Source: Planctomycetota bacterium (lineage in GTDB: Bacteria; Planctomycetota; Phycisphaerae; Phycisphaerales; Phycisphaeraceae). Taken from it: a DNA stretch of 5,412 nt. The translations under genes and the position numbers were made by a program. Shown here piece by piece: positions 1 through 5,412 of the stretch. The DNA is taken from contig JAJUHR010000145.1 of assembly GCA_029267795.1 (NCBI GenBank), positions 1 through 5,412 on the forward strand. The letters run 5' to 3'. The notes beneath the pieces are model-generated. The model was given only the letters and a program-made list of their open reading frames with translations, ran no database searches and was not told where the DNA came from. Position 1 is the stretch's first letter, and each line of letters opens with the position of its first letter.

Positions 1-951
1 GTAAGCGCTGACGTCGCCGTCGCCGACCTCGCCGAGCTGGTACGCGGCCTCGGTCTCGTAGTCGAAGGCGGTTTGGCCCAGCTTACCCCACAGCCGCGCG
101 CCAAAGGTGTGGCGCTCCTCGTTGCCCGTGGTGCCGTTGAACGTCACGGGGTCGTCCCGGTCCAGCCCCAGCCAGTACAGGTCCGCGCTGTGACCGTTCA
201 GGGGCAGCTTGCCCGTGGCGTAGAGGCCGAAGAACTCGGTTTGCGCGTCCGGGTCGTTGAAGTCGTACTTCTGCACGGGGGCGAACTGCGTGTAGAACGC
301 GGTGGCGGACCAGCCGTTGAACTGCACGATCCCCGAGAAGCCGTCCCACTCCCGGAACGTGTTGGTCCAGGGCAGCGGGCTGACCAGCCTCTGGTTCCCG
401 AACAGCAAAGCCTGGCGCCCCCCGCGCAGCGTGACCGACACCTCGTCGCACAGCGGCAACCGGTAGTCCACGAACGCCTGCATCAGCTCCAGGGAATCCA
501 CGTCGATGGTGCGGCGGCCCCCTTGCAGCTCGCGCTCGGTGGACTGGGCGGTCAGGCCCTCAGCGAAGACCCGCAGGTCCTTGCCGACGTGCAGGTCCCC
601 GTGAAGGGTCATGCGGTACAGCGTGAAGGTGTCGTTGTCCTCGTCCACAGCAGCGAAATTGAAGTGCGTCCAGTTCTCGATGCGCACCCGCGCGTGGCCG
701 CCGAAGCTCGCCCACACCTCGCCGTCGTCGCTGAGCGGCACGTACTTGATCGGATCGAACGGGTCGCCGGTCTGGCTCGTGTCTCGCCCGGCCAGGCCCG
801 ACCAGTCTTCCTGGTAACGCAGCAGCTTGTACGCCGGCCGCTCGAACGCCGCGGTGCCGTCCGGACCCTCGCCGGCCGCCGACGCCGGCACGGTCGCAGC
901 CCATGCCGCCCCCATGACTCCCGCCCAAGCACCCCACTTCAATATCCGCAC
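1..951 (-). CDS. Alginate-export-family outer-membrane porin (N-terminal 317 residues, cut by left edge)
   Basis: The frame is open from 951 to the window edge with no stop, giving 317 residues of a longer protein (family members are usually about 400-550). The start chosen is GTG at 951, preceded by AAGGAG eight bases upstream. It yields a signal peptide: basic start (MRILK), hydrophobic Ala/Trp/Gly stretch to about residue 21, and a likely signal-peptidase site after ASA at residue 25. The ATG at 915 would lose most of this. The mature part has the order typical of alginate-export proteins (AlgE-like barrels): a RYQEDWSGL motif at 45-53, DPIKYVPL at 66-73, and a conserved block around 177-205 (GGRQALLFGNQRLV, then PWTNTF and DGF). 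Alternating aromatic and polar strands and Asp/Asn-rich loops fit an outer-membrane barrel. The family assignment rests on remembered motifs. The substrate is unknown: family members in non-Pseudomonas bacteria are usually annotated without proof of alginate transport. It is divergent from ald. Confidence 0.8.
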   Translation of the reverse strand, partial: MRILKWGAWAGVMGAAWAATVPASAAGEGPDGTAAFERPAYKLLRYQEDWSGLAGRDTSQTGDPFDPIKYVPLSDDGEVWASFGGHARVRIENWTHFNFAAVDEDNDTFTLYRMTLHGDLHVGKDLRVFAEGLTAQSTERELQGGRRTIDVDSLELMQAFVDYRLPLCDEVSVTLRGGRQALLFGNQRLVSPLPWTNTFREWDGFSGIVQFNGWSATAFYTQFAPVQKYDFNDPDAQTEFFGLYATGKLPLNGHSADLYWLGLDRDDPVTFNGTTGNEERHTFGARLWGKLGQTAFDYETEAAYQLGEVGDGDVSAY

Positions 952-955
952 GCTC

Positions 956-965
956 GTTGCTCCTT
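956..965 (-). promoter_or_regulatory. Ribosome binding site deciding the porin GTG start
   Basis: On the minus strand AAGGAG lies eight bases before the GTG at 951. An ATG overlaps the upstream side of this motif but is in another frame and meets a TGA within ten codons. The AAGGAG is therefore best read as the Shine-Dalgarno site for the GTG. Confidence 0.6.
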
Positions 966-1109
966 CATACGAGCTTACACCCACGGCGTCTGCGCACCGC
1001 AGCCCGAACGCCCCCGCGAAACGCTCTTTCTCAATCCCTGACGGTTCGGGCACGATTTTACGTTGGGGGATATGATCGTCATTTTCCCTGGTTTGATAAA
1101 ACCGATGTC

Positions 1110-1113
1110 AGGA
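1110..1113 (+). promoter_or_regulatory. Ribosome binding site of ald
   Basis: AGGA lies seven bases before the ATG at 1121. It supports that start, which also places the conserved N-terminal GIPRETK motif at the usual distance from the first residue. Confidence 0.5.
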
Positions 1114-1120
1114 ACTCCCT

Positions 1121-2206
1121 ATGATCCTCGGCATCCCACGCGAAACCAAGCCCAGCGAATACCGCGTCGCGATGCTCCCCGTCGGCGTCGAACTGCTTGT
1201 CAAACGCGGCCACCGGGTCCTGGTCGAGCGCGGGGCGGGCATCGGCAGCGGCTACGAGGACGCCGAGTATCTCCAGGCCGGCGCCACGATGGTCGACGAC
1301 CCACGCCGCCTCTTCGCCGAAGCCGACACGATCGTCAAGGTCAAGGAGCCGACGGCCAATGAGCTAGCCATGCTCCGCCCGGGCCAAGTGGTCTTTACGT
1401 ACTTTCACTTCGCGGCCGACCGCGCCCTGACCGAGGCCTGCCTGCGAGCCAAGATCACGGCGGTGGCCTACGAGACGCTAACCGACTCCAACGGCAAGCT
1501 GCCGCTGCTAACCCCGATGAGCGAGGTCGCCGGGCGCATGAGCATCCAGGAAGGCGCCAAGTATCTCGAGCGCCCGATGAAGGGTCGCGGCATCCTGCTG
1601 GGCGGGGTCTCCGGTGTCGAGCCCGGGACGGTGCTGGTCCTCGGGGCCGGAGTCGTGGGCACGAACGCCGCCCGCGTCGCCGCCGGCTTGGGCGCCCACG
1701 TGGTGGTCATGGATATCAACCTCGACCGCCTGCGCCACCTGGACGCCGTCATGCCCCCCAACGTCCACACGGTCTATTCCGACCCCCACGCCGTCCGCGA
1801 GCACGCCCTCCAGGCCGACCTGATCATCGGGGCGGTGCTCATCCCCGGCGGCCGCACCCCCATCCTGATTCCGCGCGACCTGCTGCGGCAGATGAAGCCC
1901 GGGGCCGTCGTCGTCGACGTGGGCATCGATCAGGGCGGCTGCTTCGAGACCTCGCGTCCCACCACGCACGAGCAGCCCGTCTACGAGGTCGATGGGGTCA
2001 TCCACTACTGCGTGACCAATATGCCCGGCGCCGTCGGCCGTACCAGCACCCAGGCCCTCTGCCACGCCACCCAACCCTACGCACTGCAACTGGCGGACGT
2101 AGGCATCGACCGCCTCGCCGCTGAGGTCCCCGCCTTCGCCTCTGCGTTGAACATGAAGGACGGTCGGCTGACCAACCGCGCCGTCGCCGCCGCGCACGGG
2201 ATGTAA
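1121..2206 (+). CDS. ald: Alanine dehydrogenase (NAD+)
   Basis: This enzyme catalyses reversible oxidative deamination of L-alanine to pyruvate and ammonium with NAD+ (EC 1.4.1.1), in the cytoplasm. The 361 residues are close to the family's usual 370 or so. The N-terminal substrate domain opens with GIPRETK and carries the residues that bind substrate in characterised enzymes: Arg15, Lys75 (in VKVKEP) and His96 (in TYFHFA). The Rossmann domain has the glycine-rich LGAGVVG at about 174-180, followed by Asp198 in VVMDIN, the acidic residue expected for NAD rather than NADP. Asp270, the catalytic aspartate, is in DVGIDQGG, and the conserved VTNMPGAV follows near 299-306. The numbering matches Mycobacterium tuberculosis Ald closely, so alanine dehydrogenase is favoured over the related transhydrogenase alpha subunit. 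The gene is monocistronic by layout: divergent from the porin and convergent with dapA. Likely roles are use of alanine as carbon or nitrogen source and redox balance; the sequence does not show which. Confidence 0.96.
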   Translation: MILGIPRETKPSEYRVAMLPVGVELLVKRGHRVLVERGAGIGSGYEDAEYLQAGATMVDDPRRLFAEADTIVKVKEPTANELAMLRPGQVVFTYFHFAADRALTEACLRAKITAVAYETLTDSNGKLPLLTPMSEVAGRMSIQEGAKYLERPMKGRGILLGGVSGVEPGTVLVLGAGVVGTNAARVAAGLGAHVVVMDINLDRLRHLDAVMPPNVHTVYSDPHAVREHALQADLIIGAVLIPGGRTPILIPRDLLRQMKPGAVVVDVGIDQGGCFETSRPTTHEQPVYEVDGVIHYCVTNMPGAVGRTSTQALCHATQPYALQLADVGIDRLAAEVPAFASALNMKDGRLTNRAVAAAHGM

Positions 2207-2243
2207 ATCCCGCCCGGCCTGGCGGCGTTATCCCACAATAAAG

Positions 2244-2264
2244 CTTTCGGGCTAAGCCCGAGGG
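2244..2264. terminator. Hairpin between convergent ald and dapA
   Basis: Nine-base stem with a TAA loop: 2244-2252 pairs with 2256-2264, including two G-U pairs when read as plus-strand RNA. The core TCGGGC/GCCCGA is perfect. It sits 38 bases after the ald stop and 49 bases after the dapA stop. No T run follows on the plus strand. On the minus strand it is followed by AAAGCTTTATT, a weak U-rich stretch. It could terminate either gene, more plausibly dapA, but it is not a textbook intrinsic terminator. Confidence 0.45.
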
Positions 2265-2312
2265 ACGGCCAATCTTCCGTTGGATTCGGCGCGATCGCAG
2301 CAGCTGCCCCGT

Positions 2313-3182
2313 TTACTGAAGCAGGCCGTGCTCGCGGAGCAGGTGTTCCAGGTGTTTCTTGTTCGCTGCTGACATCTCGCACAGCGGCAGCCGCAGCTCG
2401 CCCGTGTCGTGCCCCAGCATCGCCATCGCCGTCTTGATCGGGATCGGATTGGTCTCGACGAACATGCCCTTGAACAGGGGGAATAGTTCCAGGTGGTGTC
2501 GCCGGGCCGTAGCGAAGTCCCCGCCCAGCGCCGCGTCCACCAGCGCCTTGACCCGCTGCGGCACCAGGTTCGAAAGCACGCTGATCACCCCTTTGCCCCC
2601 GATGCTGGCGATCGGCAAGGTCAGCGAGTCGTCCCCCGACAGGATCGTCACCCCGCACAGGGATGCGATCTCCGACGCGATGTCCAGCGACCCGGTGGCC
2701 TCCTTGATCGCCACGATGTTCGGGTGAGCCGCCAGCCGCGCCACCGTGGCCGGGTTCATCGTCACCCCGGTCCGCCCGGGGATGTTGTACAGCACGATCG
2801 GGATATCCACCGCGTCGGCGATCGTCATGAAGTGCCGGTACATCCCCTCCTGGGTCGGCTTGTTGTAATACGGGTTCACCATCAACGCGGCGTCGGCGCC
2901 CACCTGTTTGGCATGCCGGGTCAGCGACAGCGCTTCGCTGGTGGCGTTCGAACCTGTCCCCGCAACCACCTTCACCCCCCCGCCGGCCGCCTGCACCACG
3001 TGCTCGATGACCCGCTGGTGCTCCTCGTGGCTGAGCGTCGGTGACTCACCCGTCGTGCCGACCGGCACCAACCCGTCGACCCCCGCCGCGATCTGAAACC
3101 GCACGTGCGCGGTCAGCCGCTCGTAATCCACCTCGCCCCCCTTGAAGGGCGTCACCATCGCTGTCAACGTGCCTTGGATCAT
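2313..3182 (-). CDS. dapA: 4-hydroxy-tetrahydrodipicolinate synthase (DHDPS)
   Basis: DapA condenses pyruvate with L-aspartate semialdehyde, the first committed step to diaminopimelate and lysine (EC 4.3.3.7), in the cytoplasm. Starting at ATG 3182 gives 289 residues, the normal length, and opens MIQGTLTAMVTPF as family members do. GAGG lies five bases upstream. A GTG at 3209 in the same frame would add nine residues without a well-placed ribosome site. The (beta/alpha)8 barrel is complete. Visible catalytic residues are Thr43-Thr44 in GTTGE, Tyr106 in NPYYNKP, Tyr132 and Arg137 in YNIPGRTG, and the Schiff-base Lys160 in AIKEATG. The conserved GDDS and ETNPIPIK motifs are also present. Other pyruvate aldolases of the family, such as N-acetylneuraminate lyase or KDG aldolase, are less likely because Arg137 and the full DHDPS motif set are kept. 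The gene is convergent with ald and lies 186 bases downstream of the coiled-coil protein gene on the same strand. Confidence 0.95.
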   Translation of the reverse strand: MIQGTLTAMVTPFKGGEVDYERLTAHVRFQIAAGVDGLVPVGTTGESPTLSHEEHQRVIEHVVQAAGGGVKVVAGTGSNATSEALSLTRHAKQVGADAALMVNPYYNKPTQEGMYRHFMTIADAVDIPIVLYNIPGRTGVTMNPATVARLAAHPNIVAIKEATGSLDIASEIASLCGVTILSGDDSLTLPIASIGGKGVISVLSNLVPQRVKALVDAALGGDFATARRHHLELFPLFKGMFVETNPIPIKTAMAMLGHDTGELRLPLCEMSAANKKHLEHLLREHGLLQ

Positions 3183-3266
3183 CGGAACCTCGAAGCCAGC
3201 ACCACGCACCGCGGGTCCACCGCCTCACACGACCACGCCATGGACCCCAAGCGACGCCGGCTCTTC

Positions 3267-3272
3267 ATTGTA
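3267..3272 (-). promoter_or_regulatory. Possible -10 box of a dapA promoter
   Basis: TACAAT on the minus strand differs from TATAAT at one base and lies about 85 bases before the dapA ATG, in an otherwise GC-rich gap. The hexamer 17 bases upstream (CAGTGC) is a poor -35. The rest of the 3183-3368 gap contains no gene I can support. Confidence 0.3.
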
Positions 3273-3368
3273 CTGCCCACGCACGCTGAGCACTGCGGCA
3301 GGCCGTCCGTGGATCGCCCTTGTGCGCAACGGCGGGGGGAACGATCACCCGCTTCGAACACACGGACC

Positions 3369-3995
3369 TCACCCCGCGTTTCGCAGCGCGAGGATCAACT
3401 CCACTTTCCCGACGTGTTCGTTCAGCCGCCGGGCGATCTGCGCCGCGTCTAACCCCTGATCCGCCAGTTCGTAGACCGACCGCGCCATCGGGTCCGCGGG
3501 GTCATCCGCTGCCCCAATCGATTGCAACGGACCAACCTCGCCGGTCCCCTCCAGCACTGGTTCGCCCCCGGGTGCCTGCGAAGTCGCCGCCCCCTCGGCT
3601 TCACCCGCGTGCGTATTTCCCCGGGCCCCCGAGGCCGTTCGTCGCAGCTCCTCCAGCCGCGTCACCATCGCCTCGGCGTCTCGCAGCATCTTCTCCAGCT
3701 GCATCGTCTTGGCATCCAGCTGGGCCCCGAACCGCTTGGTCAGCTGTTCGATCTCCACCATCAGCTCTTCCAAGTCGCCCCGCATCCCCCGAGCCTGCTT
3801 CATCCGCTCCACCTGTTCCCGCGCCGTCAGCGGTGGCTCTTGCCGCATCCGACGCTTGCGCGCCCGCATCATCAGCGAAATCGTCACCATCACCAGCCCC
3901 AGCAGCAGCAGGGAATTCTGGAAGTCCAAAACCCCCCAGCCCCATCCTGGGAGCCACACCCCAATCCCAAATGACCAGCCGGCTAGCGTAGGCAT
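3369..3995 (-). CDS. Unnamed membrane-anchored coiled-coil protein with C-terminal HTH-like motif
   Basis: I cannot name this 208-residue protein. Residues 1-22 are rich in Gly and Trp. A single membrane segment spans about 25-43 (NSLLLLGLVMVTISLMM) and is followed by a strongly basic stretch, RARKRRMR at 44-51, which puts the C-terminus in the cytoplasm. Residues 58-120 are charged and heptad-like (for example LEELMVEIEQLTKRFG), a probable coiled coil. Residues 121-165 form a low-complexity Gly/Ala/Glu linker. Residues 170-206 form a compact helical motif, VYELADQGLDAAQIARRL then GKVELILALR. This resembles the C-terminal motif of Firmicutes SwrB/DUF6115 and proteobacterial DUF2802 proteins, whose characterised member SwrB promotes flagellar export. 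That resemblance is from memory, and no flagellar gene is nearby. The start is uncertain: ATG 3995 lacks a clear ribosome site, and TTG 3929 just before the membrane segment is an alternative. It is divergent from tilS and upstream of dapA. Confidence 0.72.
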   Translation of the reverse strand: MPTLAGWSFGIGVWLPGWGWGVLDFQNSLLLLGLVMVTISLMMRARKRRMRQEPPLTAREQVERMKQARGMRGDLEELMVEIEQLTKRFGAQLDAKTMQLEKMLRDAEAMVTRLEELRRTASGARGNTHAGEAEGAATSQAPGGEPVLEGTGEVGPLQSIGAADDPADPMARSVYELADQGLDAAQIARRLNEHVGKVELILALRNAG

Positions 3996-4070
3996 CTGAG
4001 CAGCGATAGGGGGCCACGAAGGGGAACGCCCGGTCTCGGCGGGGTTCCACCGCGGTAAGATCAGAGGGCG
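3996..4070. promoter_or_regulatory. Short divergent intergenic region upstream of tilS and the coiled-coil gene
   Basis: These 75 bases must contain the start signals of both flanking genes if the coiled-coil gene really starts at 3995. TAAGAT at 4056-4061 resembles a -10 box for tilS but has no matching -35. No clear promoter was found on the minus strand, so the coiled-coil gene's promoter could lie inside the 5' part of tilS. Confidence 0.3.
4063..4068 (+). promoter_or_regulatory. Ribosome binding site of tilS, close to its ATG
   Basis: AGAGGG ends only two bases before the ATG at 4071, which is shorter than the usual 5-9. It still gives the best-supported start, because the next in-frame ATG at 4092 has no purine-rich site before it. 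Confidence 0.4.
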
Positions 4071-5111
4071 ATGACCTCACCCCAGCCCATCATGCCCCAC
4101 CAGCACCCGTTCGTCAAAGCTGTCGCTCGAGCTCTGCGGCGACGCTGCCGCATCCCCCCTGCCGCGAGCCTGCTCGTGGCGGTCAGCGGCGGGGCGGATT
4201 CCGTGGCGCTGCTGCGGGCCCTGGCTGCGCTGGCGCCGCGACGACGGTGGCAGCTCGTGCTCACCGTCGCCCACGTCCAGCACCACCTGCGCGCCCAGGC
4301 CGAGTCCGACGCCCAGTTCGTCGCCCGCCTGGCGCAGAGCCTCTCGCTCCCCTTCCTGCGCGCGGACCTAAGCCTCGTCGCCTCCCTAGGCAACCTCGAA
4401 GCCCGCGCCCGCCTTGCCCGCTACGCCGCCCTCGACGATATGGCTAGGTCCGCCGGCGCCCGCTACCTCGTCACCGCCCACCACGCCGACGACCAGCTCG
4501 AGACCGTCCTGATGCGGCTGCTCCGCGGCTCTTCCATCCAGGGGCTGGCCGCCATGCCTTGGAGGCGAAAGCTCCTCGGCACGCCCGAGCACGCCTCTGC
4601 GTTATTCCTGATCCGTCCGATGCTCGCCGTGGACCGCCCCGCGGTGCACGGCTACCTCCATACCCTGGGGCAAACCTGGCACGAGGACCACACCAACGTC
4701 GACCTCGCCCGGACACGCAACCGCCTGCGACACGAAGTGGTCCCCATCCTGCGTGCGCTGCGTCCCGACGCCGCTGGCCGCGCCGTGGCCCTGGCCGACC
4801 ATCTCCGCCAAGTCGGCCGGCTGATCGATCGAGCCGTGGGCCAAGCCGAGGGGGCGCTGATCCGCCACGACGGCCGGGCGACCTTCAGCCGCGCCGCCGC
4901 CCGCCGCTGGCACCCCATCGTGCTCTGTGGCTTGCTCCGCCGCTCGCTCCTGACCGCCGGTGTGCCCGCCGATCACCTCTCCCTCCGCGCGCTGCGCCCT
5001 CTCGTCCGCGCCATCCGCGACCACGCCGGCGGCACCCGCCAGTTCGAGTTTACCGGCTCCGTCCGCGTCCTCGTCGACAAACTCACTGTCACCGTCTCGG
5101 TCGCCCCCTAA
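4071..5111 (+). CDS. tilS: tRNA(Ile)-lysidine synthase, compact form
   Basis: TilS uses ATP and lysine to convert cytidine 34 of the CAU anticodon of tRNA-Ile2 to lysidine (EC 6.3.4.19), so that the tRNA reads AUA and is charged with isoleucine. The N-terminal PP-loop ATPase domain has SGGADS at 39-44 within VAVSGGADSVALL, the AHVQHHLR segment at 67-74, the LEARARLARYAAL motif at 109-121, and TAHHADDQLETVLMRLLRG at 135-153. The conserved RPML near 180 and the EDHTN...RNRLRHEVVP block follow, both typical of TilS and absent from the related TtcA. The protein is 346 residues. That leaves room for the middle helical domain at about 230-345 but not for the extra C-terminal tRNA-binding domain of the E. 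coli enzyme (about 430 residues), as in short TilS forms such as that of Aquifex. It is convergent with rsfS and divergent from the coiled-coil gene. Confidence 0.94.
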   Translation: MTSPQPIMPHQHPFVKAVARALRRRCRIPPAASLLVAVSGGADSVALLRALAALAPRRRWQLVLTVAHVQHHLRAQAESDAQFVARLAQSLSLPFLRADLSLVASLGNLEARARLARYAALDDMARSAGARYLVTAHHADDQLETVLMRLLRGSSIQGLAAMPWRRKLLGTPEHASALFLIRPMLAVDRPAVHGYLHTLGQTWHEDHTNVDLARTRNRLRHEVVPILRALRPDAAGRAVALADHLRQVGRLIDRAVGQAEGALIRHDGRATFSRAAARRWHPIVLCGLLRRSLLTAGVPADHLSLRALRPLVRAIRDHAGGTRQFEFTGSVRVLVDKLTVTVSVAP

Positions 5112-5138
5112 AAACCAGCCGCAAGTGAAAACAATCCG

Positions 5139-5158
5139 CTGCGGGTGGAAACCCGCGG
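5139..5158. terminator. Hairpin between convergent tilS and rsfS
   Basis: An eight-base stem with a GGAA loop: CTGCGGGT at 5139-5146 pairs with ACCCGCGG at 5151-5158, with one G-U pair. It lies 27 bases after the tilS stop. TTT and then a C run follow on the plus strand. On the minus strand AGCGGATTGTTTT follows, with four Ts. It may work in both directions for the two convergent genes, although the U tracts are short. Confidence 0.5.
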
Positions 5159-5163
5159 TTTCC

Positions 5164-5183
5164 CCCCTGAGCAACCCCTGAGC
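5164..5183. repeat. Short tandem direct repeat in the tilS-rsfS gap
   Basis: CCCCTGAGC occurs at 5164-5172 and again at 5175-5183, eleven bases apart. The copy is exact but short and lies in non-coding DNA; no function is assigned. Confidence 0.35.
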
Positions 5184-5216
5184 CTGCAGAACCTTGAACC
5201 GGTGACCTTCACCCGC

Positions 5217-5412
5217 TCAGCGCCAATCCACCTTAGGGGCGTCCCCCCACATCATCTCCAGGTCATAGTGCGCCCGGGAGGCGGGCTCGAAGAGGTGCAC
5301 CATCACGTCCACGAAATCGAGCACCACCCAAGTCGGGCTGGCGTCCGCCTCGACCCCGTGGCTCTGCACCCCCAGCTCTGTCGCCAAATCTTCCACCCGG
5401 TGCCCGACCGAA
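5217..5412 (-). CDS. rsfS: Ribosome silencing factor RsfS (C-terminal 64 residues, cut by right edge)
   Basis: Reading leftward from 5411, the frame gives 64 residues ending at a TGA at 5217-5219. The start lies beyond the window; whole family members are about 105-130 residues. RsfS (Iojap/YbeB) binds ribosomal protein uL14 on the large subunit and blocks joining of the subunits when nutrients are short. The visible half holds the family's C-terminal signature: a helix with VEDLATELGV, a GVEADASPTWVVLDFVDVMVH strand pair, then FEPASRAHYDLEMMWGDAP. This matches the usual WvllDfgdvvVHvf...R.yYdLE.lW pattern. The exact arrangement leaves little doubt about identity despite truncation. The gene is convergent with tilS; whatever lies upstream (often nadD in other bacteria) is outside the window. 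Confidence 0.93.
   Translation of the reverse strand, partial: SVGHRVEDLATELGVQSHGVEADASPTWVVLDFVDVMVHLFEPASRAHYDLEMMWGDAPKVDWR

Larger units (their letters stand above)
952..1120. promoter_or_regulatory. Divergent intergenic region between porin and ald
   Basis: This 169-base gap must hold the promoters of both the porin (leftward) and ald (rightward). It is less GC-rich near ald than the genes around it, as expected for promoter DNA. TATGAT at 1071-1076 resembles a -10 box for ald, but no good -35 sits 16-18 bases upstream. TTTACG at 1057-1062 is -35-like but too close to pair with it. No clear operator palindrome or riboswitch fold was seen. Only the region's role is inferred; individual promoter elements are weak. 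Confidence 0.4.

Noticed and set aside
560..937. Minus-strand frames starting near 932-937 over the porin 5' end
   Set aside because: They are out of frame with the porin, are Arg/Gly/Ala-rich and have no ribosome site; the GTG 951 frame explains this DNA.
73..1041. Plus-strand open frame of 322 codons opposite the porin
   Set aside because: Its product is Val/Arg/Gln/Pro-rich without recognisable motifs, it lacks a ribosome site, and it lies antisense to a frame with a signal peptide and family motifs. It is a GC-driven shadow.
1508..2197. 229-codon minus-strand frame opposite ald
   Set aside because: It is Gly/Ala/Val/Asp-rich with no domain and lies antisense to a complete, catalytically intact ald.
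2077..2658. Minus-strand 193-codon frame crossing the ald-dapA gap
   Set aside because: It overlaps the 3' ends of both genes in wrong frames; its composition is typical of a shadow and no motif is present.
3105..3459. Plus-strand frames across the gap upstream of dapA
   Set aside because: There is no ribosome site, no motif, and much of each frame lies antisense to dapA or the coiled-coil gene. The 186-base gap is better read as promoter DNA.
3320..3991. Plus-strand 223-codon Pro/Ser/Ala-rich frame opposite the coiled-coil protein
   Set aside because: The extreme Pro/Ser/Ala composition reflects the GC-rich opposite strand; the minus frame has a membrane helix, coiled coil and ordered C-terminal motif.
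3601..4080. Minus-strand 159-codon frame overlapping the coiled-coil gene and the tilS start
   Set aside because: It is Asp/Gly/Ala-rich with no hydrophobic or structural pattern and runs out of frame through the better-supported gene.
4559..5174. Overlapping frames within and opposite tilS
   Set aside because: Arg/Pro-rich or Gly/Ala-rich shadows of an intact tilS with all family motifs.
5201..5213. Small palindrome GGTGA-CCT-TCACC just after the rsfS stop
   Set aside because: A five-base stem in GC-rich DNA is expected by chance, and no U tract follows; not called as a terminator.
1..5412. Search for CRISPR arrays, transposon ends, tRNA/rRNA genes, toxin-antitoxin pairs or phage-defence genes
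   Set aside because: No repeated spacer pattern, transposase, RNA gene fold or paired small genes were recognised; the content is housekeeping plus one porin and one unnamed protein.

Overview
The window is GC-rich and densely coded. It looks like chromosomal DNA from a free-living Gram-negative-type bacterium. The porin family, the near absence of operons, the small C-terminal-motif membrane protein and the general sequence style point to the Planctomycetota (possibly a Phycisphaerae-like lineage). That assignment is inference: there is no rRNA or other decisive marker here.

Layout from left to right. Minus strand 1-951: the N-terminal part of an outer-membrane beta-barrel porin of the alginate-export family; it runs off the left edge and starts at a GTG. 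Positions 952-1120: a divergent intergenic region. Plus strand 1121-2208: alanine dehydrogenase (ald) with all expected catalytic residues. Positions 2209-2312: a convergent gap with a hairpin. Minus strand 2313-3182: dihydrodipicolinate synthase (dapA), catalytically intact. Positions 3183-3368: a gap with a possible dapA promoter. Minus strand 3369-3995: an unnamed membrane-anchored coiled-coil protein with a C-terminal helix-turn-helix-like motif. Positions 3996-4070: a short divergent gap. Plus strand 4071-5111: tRNA(Ile)-lysidine synthase (tilS) of the compact type. Positions 5112-5216: a convergent gap with a hairpin. Minus strand 5217-5412: the C-terminal part of ribosome silencing factor RsfS, running off the right edge.

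Neighbouring genes mostly alternate in strand, so most are probably transcribed singly; only the coiled-coil gene and dapA could share a transcript. The functions are mainly housekeeping. Ald links alanine and pyruvate, and DapA uses pyruvate to start lysine/diaminopimelate synthesis. TilS and RsfS both act on the translation machinery. The porin serves uptake or export across the outer membrane. No mobile element, CRISPR array, tRNA, rRNA or obvious defence system was seen. The least explained item is the coiled-coil membrane protein at 3369-3995. No convincing new multi-gene system is visible.
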